43,493 nucleotides of DNA from Monoglobus sp964442605 (GCA_964442605.1 CAYTZR010000015.1:1-43493); one strand, 5' to 3'. Counted from the first letter of the stretch, positions 31,535 to 40,124 are shown. Notes: a model not told the origin generated them from the letters alone. Program-made: numbers and translations.

Positions 31535-33487
31535 ATGCGGAGTAACAATTCTATACATGTGCTGCCGCCGTCGGTGGCGGACAAGATTGCCGCGGGCGAG
31601 GTGGCGGAGCGTCCGAGCTCGGTGGTAAAGGAGCTTGTCGAAAACGCGGTGGATGCCGGCGCGAATAAGATAACCGTTGAAATTAAAAACGGTGGCGTTA
31701 AGCTGATACGCGTCACGGACAACGGCTGCGGAATACCGAGAGATCAGGTCAAAACGGCATTTTTGCGCCATGCCACAAGCAAGCTAAGCTCCGAGGATGA
31801 TCTATACAGCATTTCCACAATGGGATTTAGGGGCGAGGCATTGTCCAGTATCTGCGCCGTTGCGCGGGTCGAGGTAATCACCAAAACAGAGGATGACGAG
31901 GTCGGCGCCCATTATGTTGTTGACCACGGAGTATGCGGGGATGCGGACGAGATTGCCTGTGCGGACGGTACTATTATGTCAGTGGAGGATTTGTTCGCAA
32001 ACATTCCGGCACGAATGAAGTTTTTAAAAAAGGACAGCACCGAGGCGGGATATGTCTCGGATTTAATGACGAGACTTGCCCTTTCAAAGCCGGATATTTC
32101 ATTTGAGTATATTTGTGATGGCAAGCAGATGTTCAATACATCGGGAGACGGTGAGCTTAAAAACGTCATATTAAAGGTTTACGGACTTAAGATTGCCAAG
32201 GCGGTTATGCCTGTTGACTATACAGAGGACGGGGTCAGAATAACAGGTGTTGTCGGAAAGCCTGAAATATCTTTTGGAAACAGAACAAAGCAAACAGTTT
32301 TCGTGAATGGCAGATATATTAAAAATCACGTTATATCAAAAATCGCAGAAGAAGCCTTCAGAAATTCTATGATGGTCGGAAGATTTCCGTTTTTTGTACT
32401 TGATATAATTATGCCGCCCGAACTGGTGGATGTAAACGTTCATCCCGCCAAGACCGAGGTTAAATTTGCCAATGAAAAGGGGCTTTATGATATAATTTAT
32501 CATGCGGTCAAGAGCGCTATGTACGGAAAAATGCCGGCAGAACCGGCCGTCAAGGGAAATGCGTCCGAATATAAGCCGAGAAAAGCGGAGACAGATAAAC
32601 GGTATGGCGTCCTTAATGATTCGCGGCAGCTTGACTCAAATATCGTAAAGGATTATCTTGAATATACTAAACCGCCGGTGAAGCCTGAAAATGGAGGCGT
32701 GTTTAATAAGCTGGCGGAAGAACTTTGGAATATAAACAGAGAGCCCCAATCTGGTGAGAGCGATAAGAGTGCGGAAAGGGAGCAAAGCCCTGAATTTAAA
32801 GCAAAACCGCCCGTAGCCAATGAGGGTGTTCAAGCCGAATTTTCCGATATATCCGATATATCTGATATATCGGAAGATGAAGAAAATAGCGGACGGAGCA
32901 TATTTGATAATTGCAGGATTGTAGGACAGGTGTTTGACACATATATAATAGTTTCGTCAAATGACACTATGTTCATGATTGATCAGCACGCAGCTCACGA
33001 GAGAGCCGGATTTGAGGAACTGAAGCAGGCGTATTTAAAAAACGAGCGAATGTCGCAGGTATTGCTGGTACCGATTGTGGTTGATTTAAGCCACAGCGAA
33101 TATGACGCGGTTATGAGCAATATCGATGTGTTCAAGCGTTTTGGCTTTGAAATAGAGGAGTTCGGCACAAATACCGTGATAATCAATGAAACTCCGATAA
33201 TAGCGGAGGATGAAGAGATAAAGTCATTGCTCTGCGAGATATTGGACGCTGTTATTCAAAATATAAAGCACCCCATTGCCGACTTTGAAGAAAAGGCTCT
33301 TGATATGATTTCGTGCAAAAAGGCGATAAAGGGAAATGATAAGCTTTCATTGCCTGAAATGACACATGTTCTTGAGCTTGTCAAAGAGCTTTATTCAAAG
33401 GGTATCACCACTTGTCCTCACGGCAGACCGATTGTAACCGAATTTACGAAAAAAGAGATAGAAAAGATGTTTAAGCGTATTGTTTAA
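31535..33487 (+). CDS. mutL: DNA mismatch repair endonuclease MutL
   Basis: A 650-residue MutL. The GHKL ATPase region has ADKIAAGEVAERPSSVVKEL, ENAVDAGA, DNGCGI and GFRGEALSSI. The C-terminal domain carries the endonuclease motif DQHAAHERAGFEEL (483-496), plus SCKKAIKGND and CPHGRP. This is therefore a nicking MutL, as expected in bacteria lacking MutH. The linker holds a three-fold Asp-Ile-Ser repeat (438-446), encoded by a 9-nt DNA repeat (32846-32872). GTG 31526 is in frame, but GGAGGTGAT fits ATG 31535. miaA follows after 14 nt. Confidence 0.97.
   Translation: MRSNNSIHVLPPSVADKIAAGEVAERPSSVVKELVENAVDAGANKITVEIKNGGVKLIRVTDNGCGIPRDQVKTAFLRHATSKLSSEDDLYSISTMGFRGEALSSICAVARVEVITKTEDDEVGAHYVVDHGVCGDADEIACADGTIMSVEDLFANIPARMKFLKKDSTEAGYVSDLMTRLALSKPDISFEYICDGKQMFNTSGDGELKNVILKVYGLKIAKAVMPVDYTEDGVRITGVVGKPEISFGNRTKQTVFVNGRYIKNHVISKIAEEAFRNSMMVGRFPFFVLDIIMPPELVDVNVHPAKTEVKFANEKGLYDIIYHAVKSAMYGKMPAEPAVKGNASEYKPRKAETDKRYGVLNDSRQLDSNIVKDYLEYTKPPVKPENGGVFNKLAEELWNINREPQSGESDKSAEREQSPEFKAKPPVANEGVQAEFSDISDISDISEDEENSGRSIFDNCRIVGQVFDTYIIVSSNDTMFMIDQHAAHERAGFEELKQAYLKNERMSQVLLVPIVVDLSHSEYDAVMSNIDVFKRFGFEIEEFGTNTVIINETPIIAEDEEIKSLLCEILDAVIQNIKHPIADFEEKALDMISCKKAIKGNDKLSLPEMTHVLELVKELYSKGITTCPHGRPIVTEFTKKEIEKMFKRIV
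32846..32872 (+). repeat. Three 9-nt repeats inside mutL
   Basis: GATATATCC, GATATATCT and GATATATCG follow each other in frame and encode Asp-Ile-Ser three times in the disordered linker of MutL. Each unit contains GATATATC, a near-palindrome. Loss or gain of units would keep frame. Confidence 0.9.
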
Positions 33488-33501
33488 ACGGGAGGTTAAA
33501 T

Positions 33502-34374
33502 ATGGTTAAGCCTAAAATATTCGGCGTGGTAGGACCCACCGCCTCAGGTAAAACCGACTTTGCAATAGATTTGGCGATTAAGCGCGGCGGCGAGGTCGTG
33601 TCTTGTGACTCTATGCAGATATATCGGGGCATGGACATAGGCACCGCAAAGCCGACGCGCGATGAAATGCGGGGCGTAAGACACCACATGATAGATATAG
33701 TAAGCCCAAGCGAGAGCTTTAGCGTGGCTCAGTTTGCGGCAATGGCAAGGACGTGTGTTGACGACATACTAAGCCGCGGCAAGATTCCGGTTCTGTGCGG
33801 CGGAACGGGGCTGTATTTTGACAGTGTGGTAAATAATATCAATTTTTCCGAAACGGAAACCGATTATGAATACAGACGGAAGCTGGAGACATTGGCGCGG
33901 GAAAAGGGTCGTGTATATATCCATGATATGCTGCGCGCGGTGGACAGCGAGTCGGCAGACAGTATACATCCAAACAATTTGCGCCGTGTAATCCGTGCGC
34001 TGGAGGTTTATAAGCTCACAGGGAAGCCAAAATCTCAGGTTGACAGAGAGCAAAAAGGGGAACCCGTTTATGACGCGGAGATTTACGGCTTAAACCGTCC
34101 CACAGATGTTTTGTATGATAGGATAAACAGGCGCGTTGACATAATGATGGAAGCGGGTCTGCTTGACGAGGTTCGTAAGCTGCTTGATTTGGGTGTAAGC
34201 TCAAATTCAACAGCGATGCAGGCGATAGGATATAAGGAGCTCGTTTCTTACTTAAGCGGCAGCTGCGGACTTGACGAATCTGTTGATAAAATAAAGCTTG
34301 AAAGCCGCAGATACGCAAAGCGGCAGCTTACTTGGTTTAAAAGAAACAAAAATATAAAATGGCTGAATATGTGA
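33502..34374 (+). CDS. miaA: tRNA dimethylallyltransferase MiaA
   Basis: A 290-residue enzyme that transfers dimethylallyl to A37 of tRNAs reading UNN codons, supplying the substrate of MiaB. Visible are the P-loop GPTASGKT (11-18), SCDSMQIYRGMDIGTAKPT (34-52), GTGLYFDSVVN and the C-terminal AIGYKELVSYLSG and RRYAKRQLTWFKRN. Slightly short for the family (about 305-315) but complete. SD GGGAGG at 33490-33495. The terminator stem starts within its last codons. In Bacillus hfq follows miaA, and here it does not. Confidence 0.96.
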   Translation: MVKPKIFGVVGPTASGKTDFAIDLAIKRGGEVVSCDSMQIYRGMDIGTAKPTRDEMRGVRHHMIDIVSPSESFSVAQFAAMARTCVDDILSRGKIPVLCGGTGLYFDSVVNNINFSETETDYEYRRKLETLAREKGRVYIHDMLRAVDSESADSIHPNNLRRVIRALEVYKLTGKPKSQVDREQKGEPVYDAEIYGLNRPTDVLYDRINRRVDIMMEAGLLDEVRKLLDLGVSSNSTAMQAIGYKELVSYLSGSCGLDESVDKIKLESRRYAKRQLTWFKRNKNIKWLNM

Positions 34375-34398
34375 TAGGGCATATTCGGTTTTTTCTTT
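34363..34398 (+). terminator. Terminator of the mismatch-repair/miaA operon
   Basis: CTGAATATG (34363-34371) pairs with CATATTCGG (34380-34388, one T-G pair), loop TGATAGGG, followed by TTTTTTCTTTT. The 5' arm lies in the last miaA codons and the loop begins with the stop codon TGA, so termination is built into the gene end. Confidence 0.88.
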
Positions 34399-34439
34399 TA
34401 CAATTAGATTACATTTAGTCAACAAGTCATTCTACAAGG

Positions 34440-34468
34440 TTTACATAATTTTTTCAAAGGCTTATAAT
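34440..34468 (+). promoter_or_regulatory. Sigma-A promoter of the HlyD-like/yggS/sepF operon
   Basis: TTTACA (34440-34445), a 17-bp spacer and TATAAT (34463-34468). Transcription would begin near 34475, exactly where a tandem repeat begins. Confidence 0.75.
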
Positions 34469-34474
34469 GTTATT

Positions 34475-34533
34475 ATGTAAATTGGATATGATGTAAATTG
34501 GATATGTATCGTTGTAAATCGGATATGTATCGT
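34475..34533 (+). repeat. Tandem repeats in the leader of the HlyD-like gene
   Basis: ATGTAAATTGGATATG occurs at 34475-34490 and again at 34491-34506. The second copy belongs to a 21-nt unit (34492-34512) repeated once more at 34513-34533 with one base change. The array fills most of the stretch between the promoter and the gene. Confidence 0.92.
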
Positions 34534-34583
34534 TTTGTACGGCTGTGTTTACGATTAAGTGTTAGTTGATTGGAGGTAGTCTT

Positions 34584-35879
34584 GTGGCTAATACTACTGA
34601 CAATTCAGATAAAAAACGATTGGATAAAAGACGGAAGAGAGGCATAAAGAAACGTCTCTTTTTAATACCTAAGCTGCTGTTCATCTTTGCGCTGTTCTTT
34701 TTGCTTATCAGTATTTTTTTCAGAGCCGGTGATAACGTTACTACATATACAGCTTTAAACGGCAGTTTAGAGGAATATGTACTGGCGGATGGATATATTT
34801 TCAGAGATCAAGAAATTGTGGTTTCACCCTATAACGGTTATTTTGAATGTGTTGCCGAAGAGGGAGAGAGAGTTGTTGAAGGAGCCACTCTCGCGGCGGT
34901 TTATGAGGAGCAGGTTGATCCTGCGGTCACCGAGGAAATCGCTGAAACAGAGGATAAAATTGTAAGGCTTGAAAGCGACAGAACGTCGTCTGACGTGTAT
35001 TCGGGCAGCGCGGTTAAAATAGAGTTAAATATTGCGGAAACGGCGCAAAATCTCACACAGGTAAGGGATAATAACAGCTTTTCCGATATTGCGTTGGGAA
35101 AGCAGACTATTGATGACTATATAGCGGAAAAGCAGGAGTCGCTTGAGAACGGTAAAACGAAAGAGGAGCGGCTCAGTGAGCTTAAAGGACGGCTTGATGA
35201 GCTGGAGTCCTCCGGCTTGTATGATAAAGAATATATATATTCACCGAGAGCGGGCGTGTTTTCGTCAAAAATTGACGGATACGAGGAGGCGTTGAGCATA
35301 GATATGCTCGGCGACGCCACTCCGAAGTATCTGAACGATATAGAAAAAAACGATGTTTCAATGGGGACAACGGTTGAAGCCGGCGAGAATGTGTGCAAAA
35401 TCATAGACAACTACGAATGGTATTTTGTTGGATTGATAACCGAAAAAGAGGCGGACAACTTTGAGGTCGGACAATCGGTAAGCATAAAGTTTTATGATTT
35501 GTCGGACAGCATGGTTTCGGGTACCGTTACCGCTGTTTCAAATCCGGAGGGCGGCAAAGTGGCGGTAACGATATATTCCACCGAATATGTCAGCTCGATT
35601 TATACAACAAGCGTGGTTTCGGCGGAAATTTTAACCCAAAGCGTAAACGGAATAAAGGTTCCGTCGCAGTCGCTTAGGGTCATAGACGGACAGCAGGGAG
35701 TTTATGTTGTCAGATTGGGTGTTGCGCGTTTTGTGCCGGTTAATTTGCTTTACAACAACAAGGAATGGGCTGTTATAGAGTCTATAACAGTTGAAGATTA
35801 CGCGGAAACACTAAAGATTTATGATGAGGTAATTGTGAACACAAAGGGTATTGAGGACGGCAAGGTTGTCAGACAATAA
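34584..35879 (+). CDS. HlyD-like membrane-fusion/adaptor family protein
   Basis: A 431-residue membrane-anchored protein. A very basic N-terminus (KKRLDKRRKRGIKKR) precedes one membrane span (25-46). Outside the membrane comes a lipoyl/barrel-sandwich half (LADGYIFRDQEIVVSPYNGYFE, then GERVVEGATLAAV), a coiled-coil region (about 110-200), the second half of the sandwich (YIYSPRAGVFSSKIDGYEEAL) and a beta-barrel. No ABC or MFS efflux partner is next to it. It opens the yggS-sepF-ylmH-divIVA operon, so a role at the cell envelope during division is possible but unproven. TTG 34566 is in frame. GTG 34584 is chosen because GGAGGT (34572-34577) is 7 nt before it. Confidence 0.82.
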   Translation: MANTTDNSDKKRLDKRRKRGIKKRLFLIPKLLFIFALFFLLISIFFRAGDNVTTYTALNGSLEEYVLADGYIFRDQEIVVSPYNGYFECVAEEGERVVEGATLAAVYEEQVDPAVTEEIAETEDKIVRLESDRTSSDVYSGSAVKIELNIAETAQNLTQVRDNNSFSDIALGKQTIDDYIAEKQESLENGKTKEERLSELKGRLDELESSGLYDKEYIYSPRAGVFSSKIDGYEEALSIDMLGDATPKYLNDIEKNDVSMGTTVEAGENVCKIIDNYEWYFVGLITEKEADNFEVGQSVSIKFYDLSDSMVSGTVTAVSNPEGGKVAVTIYSTEYVSSIYTTSVVSAEILTQSVNGIKVPSQSLRVIDGQQGVYVVRLGVARFVPVNLLYNNKEWAVIESITVEDYAETLKIYDEVIVNTKGIEDGKVVRQ

Positions 35880-35893
35880 GGATGTGTTAAATT

Positions 35894-36586
35894 GTGATTA
35901 TTGATGTTAATAAGCCGGATGTTAAGAAAAACTATTTGTCCGTTTTAAGCAAAGTACGAGCCGCTGCGGAAGACTGCGGCAGGAACCCCGATGATGTGCG
36001 CCTTATCGCCGTTTCCAAGACAAAGCCGGTGGAATACGCGATGGAAGCATATCAAGCCGGCGCCATGGACTTTGGCGAAAACAGACCGCAGGAGCTTGTT
36101 CTAAAGCAGGAGGTTTTGCCTGACGCGAGATGGCATCAAATAGGACATCTGCAAAGGAATAAGGTTCGGCATATTGTTGGAAAGACGGCGCTCATCCATT
36201 CGGTTGACAGTATAGAGCTTGCGGCGGAAATAGACAAACGCGCTAAGGCGGCAGGCATAATTCAGAATGTGCTTTTACAGGTCAACATATCCGGAGAGGA
36301 GACAAAGTTTGGCGTAAGTCCTCATGAGCTGCCGGAGCTTATTGACAGGATTAAGGCTCTTGAAAACGTTGATATAAAGGGTCTTATGACCATATCTGTC
36401 GCCGGTTACAGCGTAGAGCAGAATAAGCTTGTTTTTTCACGGCTCAGGGAGCTGGCGGAAAAATTCGGTTTACAAGAATTGTCAATGGGCATGAGTCATG
36501 ACTATAAAGAGGCGATAGAGTGCGGAGCGACAATGGTTCGGATAGGTACATCAATTTTTGGAGAGAGAGATTATTCTCAAAAATAA
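35894..36586 (+). CDS. yggS: PLP-binding protein YggS/YlmE
   Basis: A 230-residue PLP homeostasis protein of the alanine-racemase-fold family. The cofactor lysine is Lys42 in RLIAVSKTKP. Other conserved stretches are FGENRPQEL, WHQIGHLQRNKVRHI, NISGEETKFGVSP, GLMTI and MGMSHDYKEAIECGATMVRIGTSIFG. It controls free pyridoxal phosphate and has no known catalytic activity. The start is GTG 35894, with AAGGATG some 11 nt before. It precedes sepF as in Bacillus (ylmE-sepF-ylmG-ylmH-divIVA). The membrane protein YlmG is missing here. Confidence 0.95.
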   Translation: MIIDVNKPDVKKNYLSVLSKVRAAAEDCGRNPDDVRLIAVSKTKPVEYAMEAYQAGAMDFGENRPQELVLKQEVLPDARWHQIGHLQRNKVRHIVGKTALIHSVDSIELAAEIDKRAKAAGIIQNVLLQVNISGEETKFGVSPHELPELIDRIKALENVDIKGLMTISVAGYSVEQNKLVFSRLRELAEKFGLQELSMGMSHDYKEAIECGATMVRIGTSIFGERDYSQK

Positions 36587-36642
36587 TTTTGTTAAATATT
36601 AAATTTATATACTAAATCATTGATAATATAGGAGGAAGAAAA

Positions 36643-37089
36643 ATGGGAAGCTTTATGGATAAAGTATACAGTATGATGGGCGTTGATGTCGGCGATACAT
36701 ACGAAGAAGAATATTACGATGACTATCCCCGGGATGATTTTGAGGAGCCTGTTTCAAATGAGAGATATATGCCAAGCCGCAGAAGCGGTTCAAAGAGCTC
36801 AAGGGTAAGCAGGGTTGAGGACGCACCGCAGATGAAGCTGGTTATCATGCAGCCGGTAAGCTTTGAGGAGTCAAGAGATATAGCTAACCACCTCAAAGAG
36901 AGAAAACCGATTGTTGTTAATCTGGAGTCTGTGGATACACCAACATCAAGAAGAATTGTTGACTTTTTGAGCGGCGCTGTCTATGCTCTGGATGGTAGCA
37001 TCAAGAAGGTCGCGAATGACATATTCCTGATTGCGCCGTGCAACGTCGGAGTTCTGGATGATGACGAATACGAGAGTCGTTGGGGGTAA
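36643..37089 (+). CDS. sepF: Cell division protein SepF
   Basis: A 148-residue SepF. The N-terminal amphipathic membrane-binding helix is MGSFMDKVYSMMG. An acidic, Tyr-rich, flexible linker follows (about 15-65). The C-terminal SepF core is KLVIMQPVSFEESRDIANHLKERKPIVVNL, then RRIVDFLSGAVYALDGSIKKVANDIFLIAP. It tethers and bundles FtsZ filaments at the septum. SD AGGAGGAAG at 36631-36639. The ylmH frame starts at or just after its end. Confidence 0.96.
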   Translation: MGSFMDKVYSMMGVDVGDTYEEEYYDDYPRDDFEEPVSNERYMPSRRSGSKSSRVSRVEDAPQMKLVIMQPVSFEESRDIANHLKERKPIVVNLESVDTPTSRRIVDFLSGAVYALDGSIKKVANDIFLIAPCNVGVLDDDEYESRWG

Positions 37090-37094
37090 CCCGT

Positions 37095-37850
37095 TTGGAA
37101 GCAGATGAAAGGCTGGCGGTAAAAAAGGCGCTGGATGCCTTGAGTATTGCCGAGAGGCAGTATACCGTAAGGACTGTGGGTTTTTTGGATCCGCACGAGG
37201 CGGCAATAATAGAGAGGGAGATTTTCGGAAAGGTTCCGCCGGATATTTTGTATGAATTCAACGGCGGCTACGGCGAGGCGGAGCGGCGTATGTTTATATG
37301 TTATCCGGAATATTCCGAGGTCGAATATAGCGATCTTATTTCTGTGATAAAAATAACCGGACGGGATATATCGGAGCTGAAACACCGTGACTTTTTGGGA
37401 AGTCTTATGGGGCTTGGAATAAAGCGCGAAAATATCGGTGATATTGTGCCGCTTAATGACATGTGCTATATATTTTTAAGACCTGCCATGAGGGATTATG
37501 TTATTGAAAATCTGACTAAAATCGGCAGGTGCGGAGTTCGCGCCGCCGCGCAAAATTTGTCGGAAGTAGTTGTGCCTCCAAAGCCCGTAAAACCAATATC
37601 CGCCACGGTTTCAAGCCTAAGGCTTGACTGTGTGCTGTCCTCTGCGCTTAACGTGTCGAGAAGCAAGGCGGCGGAGCTTATAAGAAGCGAGCGTGTTCGT
37701 GTAAATTTTGAGCCGGTCTCAAGCTCTTCGCTTAACATAAAATGCGGCGATTTAATATCTGTCAGAAACTACGGCAGGTATAAGCTGTCCGAAATTCGTG
37801 GAATGACAAGAAAGGGACGTCAAAGCGTCATAATCGATAAATATATTTAG
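37095..37850 (+). CDS. ylmH: S4-domain RNA-binding protein YlmH
   Basis: A 251-residue protein of the YlmH family. The N-terminal two-thirds carry the YlmH domain (AERQYTVRTVGFLDPHEAAIIER, then GGYGEAERRMFICYPEY). An S4 RNA-binding domain follows (SLRLDCVLSSALNVSRSKAAELIRSERVRVNF, ending LISVRNYGRYKL). In Bacillus YlmH binds stalled large subunits in ribosome quality control. The start is uncertain. TTG 37095 has GGGGG (37082-37086) at a fair distance. TTG 37080, which overlaps sepF by 10 nt, is the alternative. No ATG fits the frame near the start. Confidence 0.9.
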   Translation: MEADERLAVKKALDALSIAERQYTVRTVGFLDPHEAAIIEREIFGKVPPDILYEFNGGYGEAERRMFICYPEYSEVEYSDLISVIKITGRDISELKHRDFLGSLMGLGIKRENIGDIVPLNDMCYIFLRPAMRDYVIENLTKIGRCGVRAAAQNLSEVVVPPKPVKPISATVSSLRLDCVLSSALNVSRSKAAELIRSERVRVNFEPVSSSSLNIKCGDLISVRNYGRYKLSEIRGMTRKGRQSVIIDKYI

Positions 37851-37891
37851 TATATATAAGTATTACAGTATAAACAAAAGGGGGTCTTAAA

Positions 37892-38536
37892 ATGCTTACA
37901 CCCGCTGATATAGAAAACAAGGAATTTAAAAAGGAAATGCGCGGCTACAGCATTGCTGAGGTTAACAATTTTATGAAGGATGTTGCTGTCAGCTACGAAA
38001 AAATATATCAAGAAAATCTGGCTGCAATGGACAGAATAGGTATGCTTACCGATGCGGTTAAGCAGTATAAGTCAATGGAGGATACACTGAAGAACGCGCT
38101 GTCTGTGGCAAAAGGAGCCGGTGATGATATAAAGCATAACGCCCGTGGGCAAGCACAGGTAATAATCAGTGATGCCGAAACAAAGGCGGCGACGATAGTA
38201 AATCAGGCAGCCAAAGAGGTTGCCGATATAAATTATAAGTATGAAGAAATGAAGCGAAGTGTTGAGGTATTTAAGGCAAAGGTAATATCGCTTCTTAATT
38301 CTCAGCTTGAAATAATAAAGGATTATTCCGATATAAACAAGGACACCGATTTTGAAATCAGATCAAGCGCCGAGGCGGTTGAGATTATCAAGAACGAAGT
38401 AAATGATATACCTGATATGCCGGAGGAGCTTGCGGGATCGGTAAATGATGATTTGGTTGCGACACTTGAGAAGGTAACGCAGGAGCTCCCAAGAATAAAG
38501 CTGAATGAAAACGGCGAATATGTACCCGCGGAATGA
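37892..38536 (+). CDS. divIVA: DivIVA-domain cell division protein
   Basis: A 214-residue DivIVA-type protein. The N-terminal lipid-binding domain is MLTPADIENKEFKKEMRGYSIAEVNNFMKDV, where the usual F-R-GY-D pattern is seen as M-R-GYS. Coiled coils follow (about 30-60 and 95-145). The C-terminus is acidic and Pro-containing. DivIVA collects at curved membranes of poles and septa and recruits partners. The residues differ somewhat from Bacillus DivIVA, so its exact partners are unknown. SD GGGGG at 37881-37885. A 7-bp GGACTGC/GCAGTCC hairpin (38565-38596) lies behind it. Confidence 0.92.
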   Translation: MLTPADIENKEFKKEMRGYSIAEVNNFMKDVAVSYEKIYQENLAAMDRIGMLTDAVKQYKSMEDTLKNALSVAKGAGDDIKHNARGQAQVIISDAETKAATIVNQAAKEVADINYKYEEMKRSVEVFKAKVISLLNSQLEIIKDYSDINKDTDFEIRSSAEAVEIIKNEVNDIPDMPEELAGSVNDDLVATLEKVTQELPRIKLNENGEYVPAE

Positions 38537-38564
38537 TAAATAAAATTTTAATATTTAATGTTTT

Positions 38565-38596
38565 GGACTGCTCAATATTCTCAATTCGGGCAGTCC
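38565..38596 (+). terminator. Weak terminator-like hairpin after divIVA
   Basis: GGACTGC (38565-38571) and GCAGTCC (38590-38596) form a perfect 7-bp stem with an 18-nt loop. Only TT follows, so it may reduce rather than stop transcription into lspA. Confidence 0.4.
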
Positions 38597-38628
38597 TTAG
38601 CATAGTGTCGTAGTCAGAGGAGATTTTT

Positions 38629-39087
38629 ATGATATATATAATTATTGCGGCGGCGTTTTTGATAATAGATATTATAACAAAACACTGGGCGGCATCCGCT
38701 TTGGCGGGAACCATCGGTATTCCCGTAATATTTAATGTGTTTCACCTGACCTATGTTGAAAACACAGGTATAGCATTTGGTATGCTTGAAAACAAACGGG
38801 TGATATTTATCGTGCTGTCTTTGGTTATTCTCATAGCTTTGACGGTATATTACATCAAGGCGGAAAGGCATGATGTCTGGCTAAAGCTTGGAACCGCTCT
38901 GATTTTTTCGGGTTCGATCGGCAATCTCATCGAGCGTATAACAAAGGGCTATGTAGTAGATTTTTTAGATTTGAGAATTATAAATTTTCCGGTATTTAAT
39001 GTGGCGGATATAGCGGTTTGCGCAGGCGCTGTAGCGCTCGTCATACATTTTCTGTTTATGGATAACGTGAAAGAAAAAAACGAATAG
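38629..39087 (+). CDS. lspA: Lipoprotein signal peptidase II
   Basis: A 152-residue integral membrane aspartyl protease that cuts lipoprotein signal peptides (for example that of the lipoprotein at 2310-3161). Four hydrophobic spans are visible. The catalytic pair is Asp111 (KGYVVDFLDL) and Asp127 (FNVADIAV). VENTGIAFG is conserved. The otherwise near-invariant NLIDR motif reads NLIER (99-103), a mild variant. SD GAGGAG at 38617-38622. rluD follows 12 nt later, the common lspA-rluD pairing. Confidence 0.96.
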   Translation: MIYIIIAAAFLIIDIITKHWAASALAGTIGIPVIFNVFHLTYVENTGIAFGMLENKRVIFIVLSLVILIALTVYYIKAERHDVWLKLGTALIFSGSIGNLIERITKGYVVDFLDLRIINFPVFNVADIAVCAGAVALVIHFLFMDNVKEKNE

Positions 39088-39099
39088 GCGGAGATTTTT

Positions 39100-40017
39100 A
39101 TGGAAATCAAAAAAATAACGGCAGCCGAGGGACAGAGCGGCAGGCTTGATAAGTTTCTTTCAGACGCACTGCCCGATATAACACGCTCATATCTTAAAAA
39201 GCTTATAACGGGGAATGATTTGGTAAAGGTCAACGGTTCCGCCGCAAAGGCAAACAAAAGGGTAAAGCCCGGTGACATAGTAGAGATTGCGATACCGGAG
39301 CCGTCAGAGCTTGAAATAGAGGCGGAGAACATTCCTCTTAACATAGTGTATGAGGATGATTCAATGCTTGTGGTAGATAAGCCTCAGGGCATGGTGGTGC
39401 ATCCCGCGCCCGGGAACTATTCGGGAACACTGGTAAACGCGTTGCTTTTTCACTGCGGCGACACACTATCGGGCATAAACGGCGAAAAACGCCCGGGGAT
39501 ACTTCACAGGATAGACAAGAACACGAGCGGACTTCTGCTTGTGGCAAAAAACGACAATGCCCATCAAAAACTGTCCGAACAAATAAAGGCTCACAGTCTG
39601 ACTCGCGCGTATAAGGCTTTGGTTCATGGGAATATTAAGCAGGATTACGGTAAAATAGACGCACCGATCGGCAGACATCCCGTTGACAGAAAGAAGATGA
39701 CGGTGACCGATAAGAATTCAAGAGAAGCGGTAACAAATTACAGAGTGCTGGAGCGGTATAATAAGTACACGCTTACGGAGTGTATTTTGGAAACAGGACG
39801 AACTCATCAGATACGTGTGCATATGTCCAAAATCGGGCACCCGATAGTAGGGGATAAAACCTATGGAGTAAAGAAAGAGGAATTTAACCTAAACGGACAG
39901 CTTTTGCACGCATATAAGGTAGGCTTTATACATCCCGACACAAACGAATATATGGAATTTACATCTATGCTTCCGGATTATTATGAAAAGGTACTTACGA
40001 TATTAAGAAACCGATAA
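39100..40017 (+). CDS. rluD: RluA-family 23S rRNA pseudouridine synthase
   Basis: A 305-residue RluA/RluD-family enzyme. An N-terminal S4 domain (GRLDKFLSDALPDITRSYLKKLI, then VNGSAAKANKRVKPGD) precedes the catalytic domain. The catalytic aspartate is Asp139 in LHRIDKNTSGLLLVAK. YEDDSMLVVDKPQGMVVHP and LETGRTHQIRVHMSKIGHPIVGD are also conserved. The target by family analogy is U1911/1915/1917 of 23S rRNA (E. coli numbering), although Gram-positive members named YlyB may differ. It ends the division operon and faces the minus-strand ANTAR gene. Confidence 0.92.
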   Translation: MEIKKITAAEGQSGRLDKFLSDALPDITRSYLKKLITGNDLVKVNGSAAKANKRVKPGDIVEIAIPEPSELEIEAENIPLNIVYEDDSMLVVDKPQGMVVHPAPGNYSGTLVNALLFHCGDTLSGINGEKRPGILHRIDKNTSGLLLVAKNDNAHQKLSEQIKAHSLTRAYKALVHGNIKQDYGKIDAPIGRHPVDRKKMTVTDKNSREAVTNYRVLERYNKYTLTECILETGRTHQIRVHMSKIGHPIVGDKTYGVKKEEFNLNGQLLHAYKVGFIHPDTNEYMEFTSMLPDYYEKVLTILRNR

Positions 40018-40090
40018 GCCGAAAACCGCGTCTTTAAAAGATGATGGTAAAACACAAGTGACTCCGGCGGAATAGGATTAATAAATACCA

Positions 40091-40124
40091 AGAAAAAGAA
40101 AATACAAAGAAAAAGAAAACACAA
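40091..40124 (+). repeat. 17-nt tandem duplication within a terminator tail
   Basis: AGAAAAAGAAAATACAA (40091-40107) is followed directly by AGAAAAAGAAAACACAA (40108-40124). On the minus strand this is a doubled U-rich tail behind the terminator stem at 40119-40155. Confidence 0.92.
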
